DNA from: Leptotrichia sp. OH3620_COT-345
GTDB taxonomy: Bacteria > Fusobacteriota > Fusobacteriia > Fusobacteriales > Leptotrichiaceae
Direction of reading: 5' to 3'
DNA: 64,000 bases
Assembly (NCBI RefSeq): GCF_003932895.1
Contig: NZ_RQYW01000004.1
Location: 1-64,000, forward strand
The position numbers were made by a program, and so were the translations under genes. The stretch's first letter is position 1. Every line of letters starts with the position of its first letter. Of the stretch, positions 35,173 to 43,452 are shown piece after piece. A model generated the notes under the pieces. The model saw only the letters and a list, made by a program, of their open reading frames with translations, ran no database searches and was not told the origin of the DNA.

Positions 35173-35967
35173 TTATTTTCTCTCTAAATTTCTTTTAAAT
35201 CTGTCTATCAGTTCATTCTGATATTCTCCTCTATACTCATGCTTCAGAAATTTGTCCTTGGCTTTCTTTATAAGCTCTATCCACATTTCTTCTTCCTTTC
35301 CGGATATAATAGGATAAAACAGTACATTATTCTTCTGTGCAGCTTCCAAATCTCCGGGAGAATCCCCTATCATAAGTATTTTTTTATTTTCGTATCCATA
35401 TTTTCTTATTTTTTCAAGACAGTCACTTTTTGTACCGTCTTCTTGGGAAAAAACTGTATCGGTATATTTCAGTATATTATGTCTTGACCATTCGCTTATA
35501 ATTGCTTCCCTATTAGCTGAAGAAACTATTACAATATCTGATACCGAACTGATATTTTCCAACGCTTCCTTTACACCTCTGAAAGGTCTGTCCGTTTTTT
35601 CCAGTTCCTTTATTCCCAAATTCACATTTCTACTCCAATTAAGAAGCTTTTTCAACTGTTCTCCTTTTTTTGATTCTTTTTTTGTTTTTTCCAATTTCTT
35701 TATTTCCTTTTCCAGAGATATGTTTGACAGTTCGTCGGTATTATTTATCCAATTTTCTATCATATCAATGTCTCCAACCTCTTCCCCTGTTTCTTTCATT
35801 TTTTTAAAAGCCGCGAAAAATCCTTTAAATCTATTAATTCCCCTTGTTTCTGAATATAAATTTACATCATTCCATATTTTCATAAATTTATTTTTATTCT
35901 TTATCTTCCACTCTTCTATAAGTAACGGACCGAAATACTTTTTATGTTTTACATCCATGGTGTCCAT
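35173..35967 (-). CDS. HAD-superfamily hydrolase; reading frame lacks a proper start because of an A9 tract
   Basis: The open part encodes 264 aa with HAD motif II (V-I-V-S-S-A-N), motif III lysine (G-T-K-S-D) and motif IV (I-G-D-S-P-G-D), a beta-phosphoglucomutase/phosphatase-like layout with a helical cap. Read upstream of the internal ATG, the same frame gives Y-I-V-C-I-D-S-D-G-C-A, the nucleophile motif I, so the real protein must start earlier. The only plausible ATG (36021-36023) is out of frame, separated by nine As (plus-strand T run 36005-36013); one extra A would join it. It is the first gene before GH3 and uxuA. It may be a sugar-phosphate phosphatase. Confidence 0.75.
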   Translation of the reverse strand: MDTMDVKHKKYFGPLLIEEWKIKNKNKFMKIWNDVNLYSETRGINRFKGFFAAFKKMKETGEEVGDIDMIENWINNTDELSNISLEKEIKKLEKTKKESKKGEQLKKLLNWSRNVNLGIKELEKTDRPFRGVKEALENISSVSDIVIVSSANREAIISEWSRHNILKYTDTVFSQEDGTKSDCLEKIRKYGYENKKILMIGDSPGDLEAAQKNNVLFYPIISGKEEEMWIELIKKAKDKFLKHEYRGEYQNELIDRFKRNLERK

Positions 35968-36023
35968 TGCACAACCGTCCGAATCAATGCAAACTATGTA
36001 TTCCTTTTTTTTTCAAACTTCAT
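35968..36023 (-). other. 5' part of the HAD gene, out of frame across an A9 homopolymer
   Basis: ATG (36021-36023), AAG TTT G, then A9, then in the downstream frame K-E-Y-I-V-C-I-D-S-D-G. The downstream frame meets a TGA at 36013-36015. Ten or seven As would fuse them. Possible causes: sequencing error, real frameshift, phase variation, or transcriptional slippage. Confidence 0.7.
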
Positions 36024-36098
36024 CTTCTTACAAATTCACCTCTCTTTTATAAATCATAAATTATTTTACTTGTTTCTTACATAAGATAAAAATTAAAA

Positions 36099-36113
36099 TT
36101 CCGTATTATGGAA
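36099..36113. promoter_or_regulatory. Candidate operator 1 (TTCCATAATACGGAA on the minus strand)
   Basis: A near-palindrome of 15 bases, 13/15 identical to the site at 36243-36257, located about +21 to +35 from the predicted start of the HAD-GH3-uxuA transcript. It could bind the IclR regulator encoded nearby. Confidence 0.5.
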
Positions 36114-36140
36114 AATAATTTCAAAATACTTTACATTTTT

Positions 36141-36168
36141 ATTATACCTTCTTTTTTTTAAAATGCAA
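36141..36168 (-). promoter_or_regulatory. Candidate promoter for the HAD-GH3-uxuA transcript
   Basis: On the minus strand: TTGCAT, 16 bases, TATAAT. It lies about 120 bases before the HAD ATG, back to back with the transporter promoter. Confidence 0.6.
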
Positions 36169-36186
36169 ATTTTTATTTTTAATCTA

Positions 36187-36214
36187 TTGACAATTTTGAT
36201 TTTTGTATTATAAT
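36187..36214 (+). promoter_or_regulatory. Promoter for the GPH transporter gene
   Basis: TTGACA, 16 bases, TATAAT. The predicted transcript start near 36221 leaves a ~64-base leader that contains candidate operator 2 and an AGGAGG SD at 36272-36277. Confidence 0.7.
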
Positions 36215-36242
36215 TTTAACATAAGATAATAATGGAATATAA

Positions 36243-36257
36243 TTTCATAATATGGAA
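36243..36257. promoter_or_regulatory. Candidate operator 2 (TTTCATAATATGGAA on the plus strand)
   Basis: Nearly the same 15-base palindrome as operator 1, at about +22 to +36 of the transporter transcript. A protein bound there would block elongation, as repressors do. Confidence 0.5.
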
Positions 36258-36284
36258 TAAAAATTATTTTTAGGAGGAAAATTT

Positions 36285-37736
36285 ATGAAAAATGAAAATA
36301 TTGTTTACAATCGAGCTAAATTATGGCAAATTGGATTATTTTCACTCAATAATACTGCTACAAATATCTTTCTTGCACTTATGTTTTATGTAGGATATTA
36401 TGCTACCGGATTTGTTGGACTTGCTACCGTTCTTATATCCAATATTCTTACTTCAATGAGAATATTTGACGGTATTACAGATCCTTTAATAGGTTACTTG
36501 ATTGATAGGACTGAAGGAAAATTAGGAAAATTCAGACCGTATATAGTTACCGGTTATATTATTATGGTCATTTCCACTATCCTTTTATTCAAAGTTACCC
36601 ATACATTACCTGAAAATATAAGATTACTTTTCTTCCTTATTATTTACGCAATCTACATAATCGGATATACATGTCAGACTGCAGTTACTAAAGCCGGACA
36701 AGCTTGTATTACCAATGATCCGAAACAGCGTCCTTTATTCGGTGCTTTTGACGGTACTTTTACTTTATTATTATTTTCATGTTTTCTACCTGTTTATGTA
36801 AACGGATATTTGCTGCCGAAATATGGAAATGAATTTTCTTTATTGCTGTTTAATGAGCTGCTGTTTACTTTTATAGCTATAAGCGGTGTTCTTACAATCT
36901 TATCTTTTATCGGAATTTATCAGAAAGATCGTAAAGAATTTTTCGGACTGGGAGAAAAAAATGCCAAACTCGGATTTTCTGATTATATAGATATTATAAT
37001 TCATAACAGAGCTATTCAAATGCTTATAATTGCAGCTTCTACTGACAAAATAGCTTCCTCTACGGCAAGTAATGCCGCTGTAGGAATTATGATATACGGT
37101 ATTATTATGGGAGATAATACGCTACAGGCAAAATTGGGGCTGATTACAATTATTCCCGCTTTCCTTTTATTGCAATTTTTTGTCCAGTATGCAAGAAAAC
37201 TGGGAATAAAAAAGGGGCTTGTTGTTACAGCTTGGGGGTCAATGATTTCTTTTTCTCTGATTTTCTTCCTTTTAAAGTTCGGGGATCCTACTAAAATAAG
37301 ATTAAGCAACTTGTTCAGTTTTGAAACTTTAGGATTTATAATTTTATGGTGTATCGGAAGGGGAATTTCAGGAGCAGGAGGGGGACTTACTATAAATGCT
37401 ATTGCCGATTGTGCCGATTATGAAACATATAGAACAGGAAAATATATACCGGGAATGATGGGAACTCTTTTCTCTTTCGTAGATAAACTTATTTCTTCAA
37501 TGGCAACTACAATAGTAGGACTGGTAGTTGCAGGAATAGGTTATACAAAAGGGTTTCCAAAAATTGGAGATCCTAATACTCCTCAAATGTTTTATGCTGC
37601 TACTTTCCTATTCTTAGGAATGCCTGTATTAGGATGGATTGCTTCAATTATTGCATTAAAATTTTATCCTTTAAGTGCAGAAAAAATGGAAGAAATTCAG
37701 GTCCATATAAGTTCACTGAAAAACTCTTCGCAATAA
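36285..37736 (+). CDS. Glycoside-pentoside-hexuronide (GPH) family sugar:cation symporter
   Basis: A 483-aa membrane protein with about 12 hydrophobic segments. The GPH/MelB-type loop R-I-F-D-G-I-T-D-P-L-I-G-Y-L-I-D-R-T between helices 2 and 3, then G-K-x-G-K-F-R-P-Y-I, is clearly present (about residues 58-86). Members import uronides, beta-glucuronides and related glycosides with Na+ or H+. An AGGAGG SD precedes the ATG. Divergent from the HAD-GH3-uxuA genes and followed by an IclR regulator, it probably imports the hexuronate or glycoside that this second cluster degrades, separate from the ABC system for GAG oligosaccharides. Confidence 0.9.
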   Translation: MKNENIVYNRAKLWQIGLFSLNNTATNIFLALMFYVGYYATGFVGLATVLISNILTSMRIFDGITDPLIGYLIDRTEGKLGKFRPYIVTGYIIMVISTILLFKVTHTLPENIRLLFFLIIYAIYIIGYTCQTAVTKAGQACITNDPKQRPLFGAFDGTFTLLLFSCFLPVYVNGYLLPKYGNEFSLLLFNELLFTFIAISGVLTILSFIGIYQKDRKEFFGLGEKNAKLGFSDYIDIIIHNRAIQMLIIAASTDKIASSTASNAAVGIMIYGIIMGDNTLQAKLGLITIIPAFLLLQFFVQYARKLGIKKGLVVTAWGSMISFSLIFFLLKFGDPTKIRLSNLFSFETLGFIILWCIGRGISGAGGGLTINAIADCADYETYRTGKYIPGMMGTLFSFVDKLISSMATTIVGLVVAGIGYTKGFPKIGDPNTPQMFYAATFLFLGMPVLGWIASIIALKFYPLSAEKMEEIQVHISSLKNSSQ

Positions 37737-37860
37737 TTTTTAAATATTTTCCATATTTGAAAACCGTCTTTATAAAAAACATCAATGTTTCAGGTTGAAA
37801 TTTAAAACAGATTTTAAAATTTTATTTTATAATATTAAAACGGTTTTCTTCATATGGGAA

Positions 37861-37889
37861 TTGTCTTTTTTATAAAATTAGTATATAAT
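37861..37889 (+). promoter_or_regulatory. Candidate promoter for the IclR regulator gene
   Basis: TTGTCT, 17 bases, TATAAT; the -10 ends 33 bases before the preferred ATG at 37923. A diverged half of the 36.1-36.2 kb operator (TTCCATATTTGAAAA) lies at 37749-37763. Confidence 0.5.
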
Positions 37890-37922
37890 TAATTGAATAA
37901 TAATATACGAGGAGATTTACTT

Positions 37923-38672
37923 ATGAACCTTCAACCGAGCGTACAGTCTTTAGACAGGGCACTGAATATTCTTGAAATCCTTTCCGTTAATGAAGTTTTG
38001 ACTCTTTCAGATATTACCGAATATTCAGGACTCACAAAACCAACAGTTCATCGTTTACTGGCAACTTTAATAAAAAACGGATATGTGGAAAAAATTAATT
38101 CAGGAGAATATAGAACTACTTTAAAACTTTTTAAACTGGGAAGTCAAAGAATTCAGAAAATTGATTTTATGAATATCACTCGAAGCTTTGCAAGCCAACT
38201 TTCACTGGATACAAACGAAACTGTCCATATCGTCATTCAAGATGATACCGAAGTTTTATACATAGATAAATTTGAAGCTGAAAATGCTCTTTTTAAAACA
38301 GCTTCAAAAATAGGAAAAACCGCTCCCCTCTATTCTACAGCTGTAGGCAAGGTATTACTTGCCTCATATAATAACTTTGATATTCACAATATGTGGAATA
38401 ATTTTAAATTGAAAAAATTTACTGAAAATACTATAGTTGATTTAAATGAATTTATGAAAGAAATTGAAAAAATACGAACAAACGGTTATGCTATTGATAA
38501 TGAAGAAAACGAATACGGAACTTACTGTATAGGCGCAGCTTTTTACAACTATTCTAAAAAACCCGTAGGAGCGATAAGCCTGTCAACTTCAGCCGCAAAT
38601 CCGAAAAAAGATGAATATATAAATAAAGTACTCATATGTGCAAACAGGATTTCAGGAATGCTTGGTTATTAA
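37923..38672 (+). CDS. IclR-family transcriptional regulator (KdgR-like)
   Basis: A 249-aa regulator from the preferred start. N-terminal winged helix: S-V-Q-S-L-D-R-A-L-N-I-L-E-I-L, L-S-D-I-T-E-Y-S-G-L-T-K-P-T-V-H-R-L-L (recognition helix, about 30-48) and G-Y-V-E-K. The C-terminal effector domain has G-K-T-A-P-L-Y-S-T-A-V-G-K and D-N-E-E-N-E-Y-G-T-Y-C-I-G-A. IclR regulators beside uronate genes (KdgR, for example) respond to KDG or a related acid, which fits here. The longest ORF begins at a TTG (37893), but GAGGAG sits 7 bases before the ATG at 37923. The gene ends at a strong terminator. Confidence 0.9.
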   Translation: MNLQPSVQSLDRALNILEILSVNEVLTLSDITEYSGLTKPTVHRLLATLIKNGYVEKINSGEYRTTLKLFKLGSQRIQKIDFMNITRSFASQLSLDTNETVHIVIQDDTEVLYIDKFEAENALFKTASKIGKTAPLYSTAVGKVLLASYNNFDIHNMWNNFKLKKFTENTIVDLNEFMKEIEKIRTNGYAIDNEENEYGTYCIGAAFYNYSKKPVGAISLSTSAANPKKDEYINKVLICANRISGMLGY

Positions 38673-38680
38673 TTTTTTGG

Positions 38681-38706
38681 GAACTGTCTTTTGACAGTTC
38701 TTTTTA
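38681..38706 (+). terminator. Rho-independent terminator after the IclR gene
   Basis: GAACTGTC and GACAGTTC form a perfect 8-bp stem with a 4-base loop, followed by TTTTTAATTTTTT. It starts 9 bases after the stop codon. Confidence 0.88.
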
Positions 38707-38799
38707 ATTTTTTAGAAACGTAACTGCATTATCAGAAACGAATAAAATCAACTTCAGTATCGAAAAATTTAAATTATTGTCTTTAGTTACTTTACAAAA

Positions 38800-39200
38800 A
38801 GTAAAAATATACTGTATTTCTTTAATAATACACCAGCTCAGCTGAATAAAAAAATTGAGAGTAAATTAATACCATATTTTTCATAAACATTTTAGATTAG
38901 AATTCTAAAATTTAAAATTGTAAAAAATATATCAAAAATTAAAAAACATTTATTGATATTAAGCGAAAAAAATATTATTGCTAAATCATATAAAAAATTT
39001 AAAAGATATAAGCATCTATTCTTATGTAATCCTTTAATAAATAGTGACAAAGAAATTAAAATAATAAATACCGCTTCAATATGAAGTATTAAAATTAAAC
39101 AAAACAATCCTTTTATTACCGGTTCTTATTACCGTAATATTGACGTATTGTAATTGGAAGAAGTAAATGAAGATATTGAATGCCTGCTTAAAAACTAAAT
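38800..39200 (+). pseudogene. Possible remains of a decayed gene
   Basis: Several short plus-strand open stretches read like protein rather than random A/T DNA: N-N-T-P-A-Q-L-N-K-K-I-E-S-K-L (about 38828-38872), a run ending N-P-L-I-N-S-D-K-E-I-K-I (38900-39080), N-N-P-F-I-T-G-S-Y-Y-R-N-I-D-V (near 39105-39150) and V-N-E-D-I-E-C-L-L-K-N (39167-39199). They are broken by stops and frame changes, and no start or SD fits. I do not recognize the family. Confidence 0.25.
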
Positions 39201-39221
39201 ATCATACTTTTAATATAAAAA

Positions 39222-39260
39222 AGGAGCTTGTTTCATTTTCCAAGTTACGAAACAGCTCCT
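39222..39260 (-). terminator. Terminator downstream of the 136-aa gene
   Basis: On the minus strand AGGAGCTGTTTC pairs with GAAACAAGCTCCT (one bulge), followed by TTTTTTATATT. It lies 20 bases after the stop codon at 39281. Confidence 0.75.
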
Positions 39261-39280
39261 ATTAAATTTTATACTGATAT

Positions 39281-39691
39281 TTACAGTTTTTTATAAATAT
39301 CTATTTTCTCAATAATTTTTTCTAATAATTCTTCAAAAGCAAAGTCAAATTTTCTTTCTTGAGAATAAAATATTACAAAACATAAATTAGTTTTAAATTC
39401 TTCGATCCGGTTATTTATACTAATTTTTCCGTAGTTTATCCGTTTACGGGTTTTCAGTATCTTTGCCTTATTTTTGATTTCTCCGTTTTTAATAGGATAA
39501 ACGGCAAATTTCAAACATCCCAAATCAATTGTAATAATATCATCTCCATGTTTTTCACACTTTTTCTTTTCTTCTATGTTCTCCTTTCCCTCATAAATGA
39601 TACTTTCTGCATGTTCTCTAATTTCCATGAAACTTTCTGCATGTTCTAGAAAATAGATTTCTTCATCCAATTCTAAATTTCTTTCTATCAT
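39281..39691 (-). CDS. Unrecognized 136-aa protein
   Basis: I do not recognize a family. The protein is charged, with an N-terminal Glu-rich part (residues 1-45) and a C-terminal beta/alpha mix ending in a predicted helix (F-E-E-L-L-E-K-I-I-E-K-I). A 30-bp in-frame direct repeat (16 identical bases at 39602-39617 and 39632-39647) gives H-A-E-S-F and H-A-E-S-I ten residues apart. GGGGGAAG precedes the ATG, and a terminator follows the stop, so it is likely expressed. It is downstream of the 470-aa gene on the same strand (89-bp gap) and may form an operon with it. No signal peptide or membrane segment. Confidence 0.65.
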   Translation of the reverse strand: MIERNLELDEEIYFLEHAESFMEIREHAESIIYEGKENIEEKKKCEKHGDDIITIDLGCLKFAVYPIKNGEIKNKAKILKTRKRINYGKISINNRIEEFKTNLCFVIFYSQERKFDFAFEELLEKIIEKIDIYKKL

Positions 39692-39780
39692 TTTTCTTCC
39701 CCCTGTTAATATTATTTTTTAATATTCTCCTTTCTCTTATTACTCTATTTACTATATATAGTCTATAGTTTATAAGCTGA

Positions 39781-41193
39781 TTATTTTTTCATATTTCGAT
39801 ATTCTGTCATCATTTCCCGAACTTCTGACAATTGTCTTTCAAAATCTACTCTTCTTTTTAACTTTCCCTTTTTCTTTCCGGATTTATCTTCATCATTAAA
39901 CCTAAAAAAATAAATCGGAATTTTTGAATAATTTTTTATTAAATTCTGAATTTCACCTGATGATATTATAAATATCTGTTCATAATTCTTAGTTTCATCA
40001 TTATTAATTTTCTCCGATAAATTTTCTACATTTGAATATTCAATTATATTTACAAGTTTCAGTATGTCTTTTATATTTCTTTCATATTTCACCATTTTAC
40101 TATATTCTACATCAAGCACAAGTAATGTTTTCGGTTTTTCTGAATTTTTATATTCTCTACTTTTTTCAGTTTCCTCAGCAATCTGATAAACATACTCTTC
40201 TGTCAGATTATTTCCTGTCACAACTTCATCATAAGATTTTTCTTTCAATTCGTTTACTTTCACATTAAAATTTTCTTTTTCTTTTTTCAAAAGAAATTTG
40301 TATAATTTTAACCTGAAATACGAATAAATTCTTACATTTTCATTTTTTGAAATCTCATCAAGTGTTTCTGACAATAATTTATAATCACTGCTTTCTTTAA
40401 GTTTTACACTTTTTGAAGTTATTCTTTTCTTCATATTTTCTTTTTTATTATTCAAATTCAAAATAAAATAAACAAAAAAGTCATATTTTTCATTTATAGT
40501 AAAGAGTTTTCCATATTTTCTAAAAAAAGTCTGTAACTTTTTAAATATAAATCTTATATCTTTAATTTTAAGTTCTTCCTTAATTATTTCAGACATTATT
40601 TTCTCAGGATTGGTTTCGTAAATATTATGTTCATCCATCTCTTCATACTTCATATATTCATAAAAATATGCTTTTTCAAATCTTTTTATTAAAATATTTT
40701 TTAAATATTTTCTACGTAACAGCTCAAAATTTTTAATTTTTCTCCTTATAATTTCCAAAGGATTTTTTGTTTCCCTATACTCGCTATAATCTATACTCAA
40801 TTCTTCCAATACGGATTTTAAATCTATTCTCACATATTTTTTTGAACTTTCTTTAAGTTGAAATCTCAAGGTAAATTTTGTCATGTTGAAATGTCTGTTG
40901 CTTAACAATAAAAATAAATATATTATTTCTTTTCTTATGCTATTTTTAAATTTTACAGCTTCTCCTATCTGAAAATTCTTTTTACTCAGATCATTATTGA
41001 AAAATATATACCCTTTTTTATCAATTAACGGATTTAATCCTTCCCAGTCAAGTATATCATTTATTTTCTTAATGACATCAGATAATCCTGATTTTGTTAA
41101 GTTATAGCTGCTCATTATCATTTCTTTATTAACAATTTTAAAATTTGTAATCTCCCATAAGATATCTATTTCATTATAACCAATGCTAAGCAA
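39781..41193 (-). CDS. Unrecognized ~470-aa protein, possibly a Mga/BglG-like regulator
   Basis: The N-terminal ~75 residues can be read as a helix-turn-helix region (S-Y-N-L-T-K-S-G-L-S-D-V-I-K-K-I-N-D-I-L), the middle is a long Lys/Glu-rich helical part (S-S-R-F-like segments, K-Y-D-F-F-V-Y-F-I-L-N-L), and residues ~375-435 look like a small alpha/beta domain (T-L-L-V-L-D-V-E-Y...Q-I-F-I-I-S) similar in outline to the EIIB-like domain of Mga/PRD regulators. This is fold-level guesswork. The longest ORF starts at a GTG (41202) that is inside the SD AGGTG; the TTG at 41191-41193 has the better spacing. No membrane segment or signal peptide. Confidence 0.55.
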   Translation of the reverse strand: MLSIGYNEIDILWEITNFKIVNKEMIMSSYNLTKSGLSDVIKKINDILDWEGLNPLIDKKGYIFFNNDLSKKNFQIGEAVKFKNSIRKEIIYLFLLLSNRHFNMTKFTLRFQLKESSKKYVRIDLKSVLEELSIDYSEYRETKNPLEIIRRKIKNFELLRRKYLKNILIKRFEKAYFYEYMKYEEMDEHNIYETNPEKIMSEIIKEELKIKDIRFIFKKLQTFFRKYGKLFTINEKYDFFVYFILNLNNKKENMKKRITSKSVKLKESSDYKLLSETLDEISKNENVRIYSYFRLKLYKFLLKKEKENFNVKVNELKEKSYDEVVTGNNLTEEYVYQIAEETEKSREYKNSEKPKTLLVLDVEYSKMVKYERNIKDILKLVNIIEYSNVENLSEKINNDETKNYEQIFIISSGEIQNLIKNYSKIPIYFFRFNDEDKSGKKKGKLKRRVDFERQLSEVREMMTEYRNMKK

Positions 41194-41202
41194 AATTTTC
41201 AC

Positions 41203-41818
41203 CTCGTAATTTGATATTATTCTTATACTAAATAATATCAGTTACGAAACTTAATTTTCAGTTGCCTACTTTTCTATATTTAAAATTTTCATATTCCTTT
41301 AAATCAAACAACTTTCACTTTCAATTAACTTAAAATAAAATTAATACAGCTATTTAAGATTGATGACATTTACTATTCGGATATTATCGTATGTCCTCAG
41401 ATCAAATATATATTTTAATGATATATTTGGAAATATCACTTTACTTTTCAGGAAAATATTATCTTATGAATTTAAAATACGGTAAAACTATTTTAAAATT
41501 TATAATATATTTATTATAAAAAATTATAAAACTGATTACTGCTTATTTTGTGATATTGTATTGTTTTTACCGATACAATAAAGTAAACTACGAAAATTGA
41601 ATTTTTTTATAATATCATCTTATAATTTGAAGAAAGTATATAAACTCATAAATATATATTTTATTATCCTATAAAATCAATAAAAATTGTAATTTATAAT
41701 TTTATAAAACATACATTATTTATAGTTTATAAATTATTTTTATTTGTAACCAATTTATTTTTCTTTAACTTTAAAGTAATTTCATTATATTTGAAAATTT
41801 CAACTCTCTTGCAACTAA
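41203..41818. other. Long A/T-rich spacer with no recognized gene
   Basis: About 615 bases between the unknown gene and gltX. It holds a 9-bp A/T stem-loop CAAATATAT/ATATATTTG (41403-41429) and no ORF with an SD. Part of it probably serves as the promoter region of the unknown gene. Confidence 0.5.
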
Positions 41819-41842
41819 AAAATCGGAACTAAGTCCGATTTT
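41819..41842 (-). terminator. Bidirectional-type terminator after gltX
   Basis: AAAATCGGA and TCCGATTTT form a 9-bp stem with a 6-base loop. The minus-strand copy runs into TTTTTTAG 16 bases after the gltX stop. Confidence 0.8.
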
Positions 41843-41857
41843 CTAAAATATTTTATA

Positions 41858-43363
41858 TTATTTTTTCAAGATATTTTCAATTCTTTCCAAAGTTCTTTTT
41901 TTACCGATTATAGCAATTACAGTATATAAATCAGCACCTCTTGCTTTTCCTGTAATTACTGCTCTTAACGGCATCAATACAGTTGCAGGCCCCTCTCCTA
42001 TTTCTTCCTGTAATTCATTAAGAAGCTGTCTTGCTTCTTCTTCAGTAATATTTTCATCAAATTTATTCAGTTTTTCCTTAAATAACTTTATAGATTTCTT
42101 TCCTGTTTCTGTCTCCAGAGATGATAGAAGCTTTTCAACAGATTTTCTTTCTTTCTTATTCATTCCCTCTTCAACTGACGGTAATTCAAATTTATCCTCA
42201 AAATATATCGAGGCTATTTCCGGAAGTTCTTTCAATGTATGAGCTCCTTCTCTGGAAATTTCAATTATTCTTTTTAATTTCCCGTATTCTTCTTCAGATA
42301 AATTTTCATCTTTATAATATCCCGCTTTTATAAAGTAAGGAAGAGAAAGTTTAGTGAGTTCATCAATATCTTTTATTCTCATATGTTGATTATTCACCCA
42401 ACCAAGTTTTACAAGATCAAATACGGGACCTCCAAGTGAAATCTTATCAAATGAAAAATTTTCTATCATTTCATCAAGAGAAAATATTTCTTTATCTCCT
42501 CCAAAACTCCATCCCATAAGTGCAAGAAAATTTAACAACCCTTCTTTTAAATATCCTTCTTCTATATAATAATTCAGAGAAACAGGATTTTTTCTTTTAG
42601 AAATTTTAGTTTTATCCGCATTTCTAAGTAACGGCATATGATACCACTTAGGTTCATCCCAACCGAACGCTTTATAAAGCTGAATATGTTTAGGTGTTGA
42701 TGCTATCCATTCTTCCGCTCTTATTACGTGAGTTATTCCCATTAAATGATCATCTACTATATTTGCCAAATGATATGTGGGAAATCCGTCGGATTTTAAA
42801 AGTACCTGATCATCTATCTTACTATTTTCAAATATTATATCTCCTCTTAATCCGTCATTTACTACAGTTTCTCCTTCATAAGGCATTTTAAGCCTTATTA
42901 CGTAAGGTTCCCCTGCCGCAAGTTTTGCTTCCACTTCTTCCTTTGAAAGATTTCTGCAACGTCCGTCATATCCCGGAGCCTGTTTCATCGCTATCTGTCT
43001 TTCTCTTAATTTCTGAAGCCTTTCAGGAGTACAAAAACAATAATACGCTTCCCCTTTTTCTACTAATTTTTCTGCATATTCCTTATATATTGAAAATCTT
43101 TCTGACTGCCTGTAAGGACCGCTGTTTCCTCCGACATCGGGACCTTCATCATAATTCAGCCCTAACCATTTCATCGCATCAAATATTTGTTGCTCTGAAT
43201 CTTCGGAAAACCTTGTCCTGTCAGTATCCTCTATTCTTAATAGAAAATCTCCGTTATTATGCTTGGCAAATACATAGTTGAATAATCCTATATATGCTGT
43301 TCCCACATGAGGATCCCCTGTAGGAGAAGGTGCGATTCTAACTCTGATTCTTTTTTCTGACAT
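41858..43363 (-). CDS. gltX: Glutamyl-tRNA synthetase
   Basis: A class I aminoacyl-tRNA synthetase of 501 aa from the preferred start; charges tRNA-Glu (one such tRNA is encoded at 23309). The HIGH-type motif P-S-P-T-G-D-P-H-V-G-T-A lies at the N-terminus and the KMSKS variant K-I-S-K-R is present near residue 250, together with the D-R-T-R motif of GlxRS enzymes. The longest ORF starts at 43378, but its ATG is part of ATGGAG, whose GGAG is 9 bases before the ATG at 43361-43363, and no SD precedes the first ATG. Confidence 0.95.
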   Translation of the reverse strand: MSEKRIRVRIAPSPTGDPHVGTAYIGLFNYVFAKHNNGDFLLRIEDTDRTRFSEDSEQQIFDAMKWLGLNYDEGPDVGGNSGPYRQSERFSIYKEYAEKLVEKGEAYYCFCTPERLQKLRERQIAMKQAPGYDGRCRNLSKEEVEAKLAAGEPYVIRLKMPYEGETVVNDGLRGDIIFENSKIDDQVLLKSDGFPTYHLANIVDDHLMGITHVIRAEEWIASTPKHIQLYKAFGWDEPKWYHMPLLRNADKTKISKRKNPVSLNYYIEEGYLKEGLLNFLALMGWSFGGDKEIFSLDEMIENFSFDKISLGGPVFDLVKLGWVNNQHMRIKDIDELTKLSLPYFIKAGYYKDENLSEEEYGKLKRIIEISREGAHTLKELPEIASIYFEDKFELPSVEEGMNKKERKSVEKLLSSLETETGKKSIKLFKEKLNKFDENITEEEARQLLNELQEEIGEGPATVLMPLRAVITGKARGADLYTVIAIIGKKRTLERIENILKK

Positions 43364-43452
43364 ATCTTTTTTCTCCATTCATTTATTACTTTTTAGTTTT
43401 TATATTATATAATACTTTTTATATTCCCGCAACTATATTATTTGCATAGTTT

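Noticed and set aside
38892-39107. 71-codon hydrophobic minus-strand ORF
   Set aside because: It starts at TTG with the SD directly touching the codon, has no ATG, and its hydrophobicity is what the reverse strand of Lys/Asn-rich A/T DNA gives. The plus strand at the same place looks more like old coding sequence.
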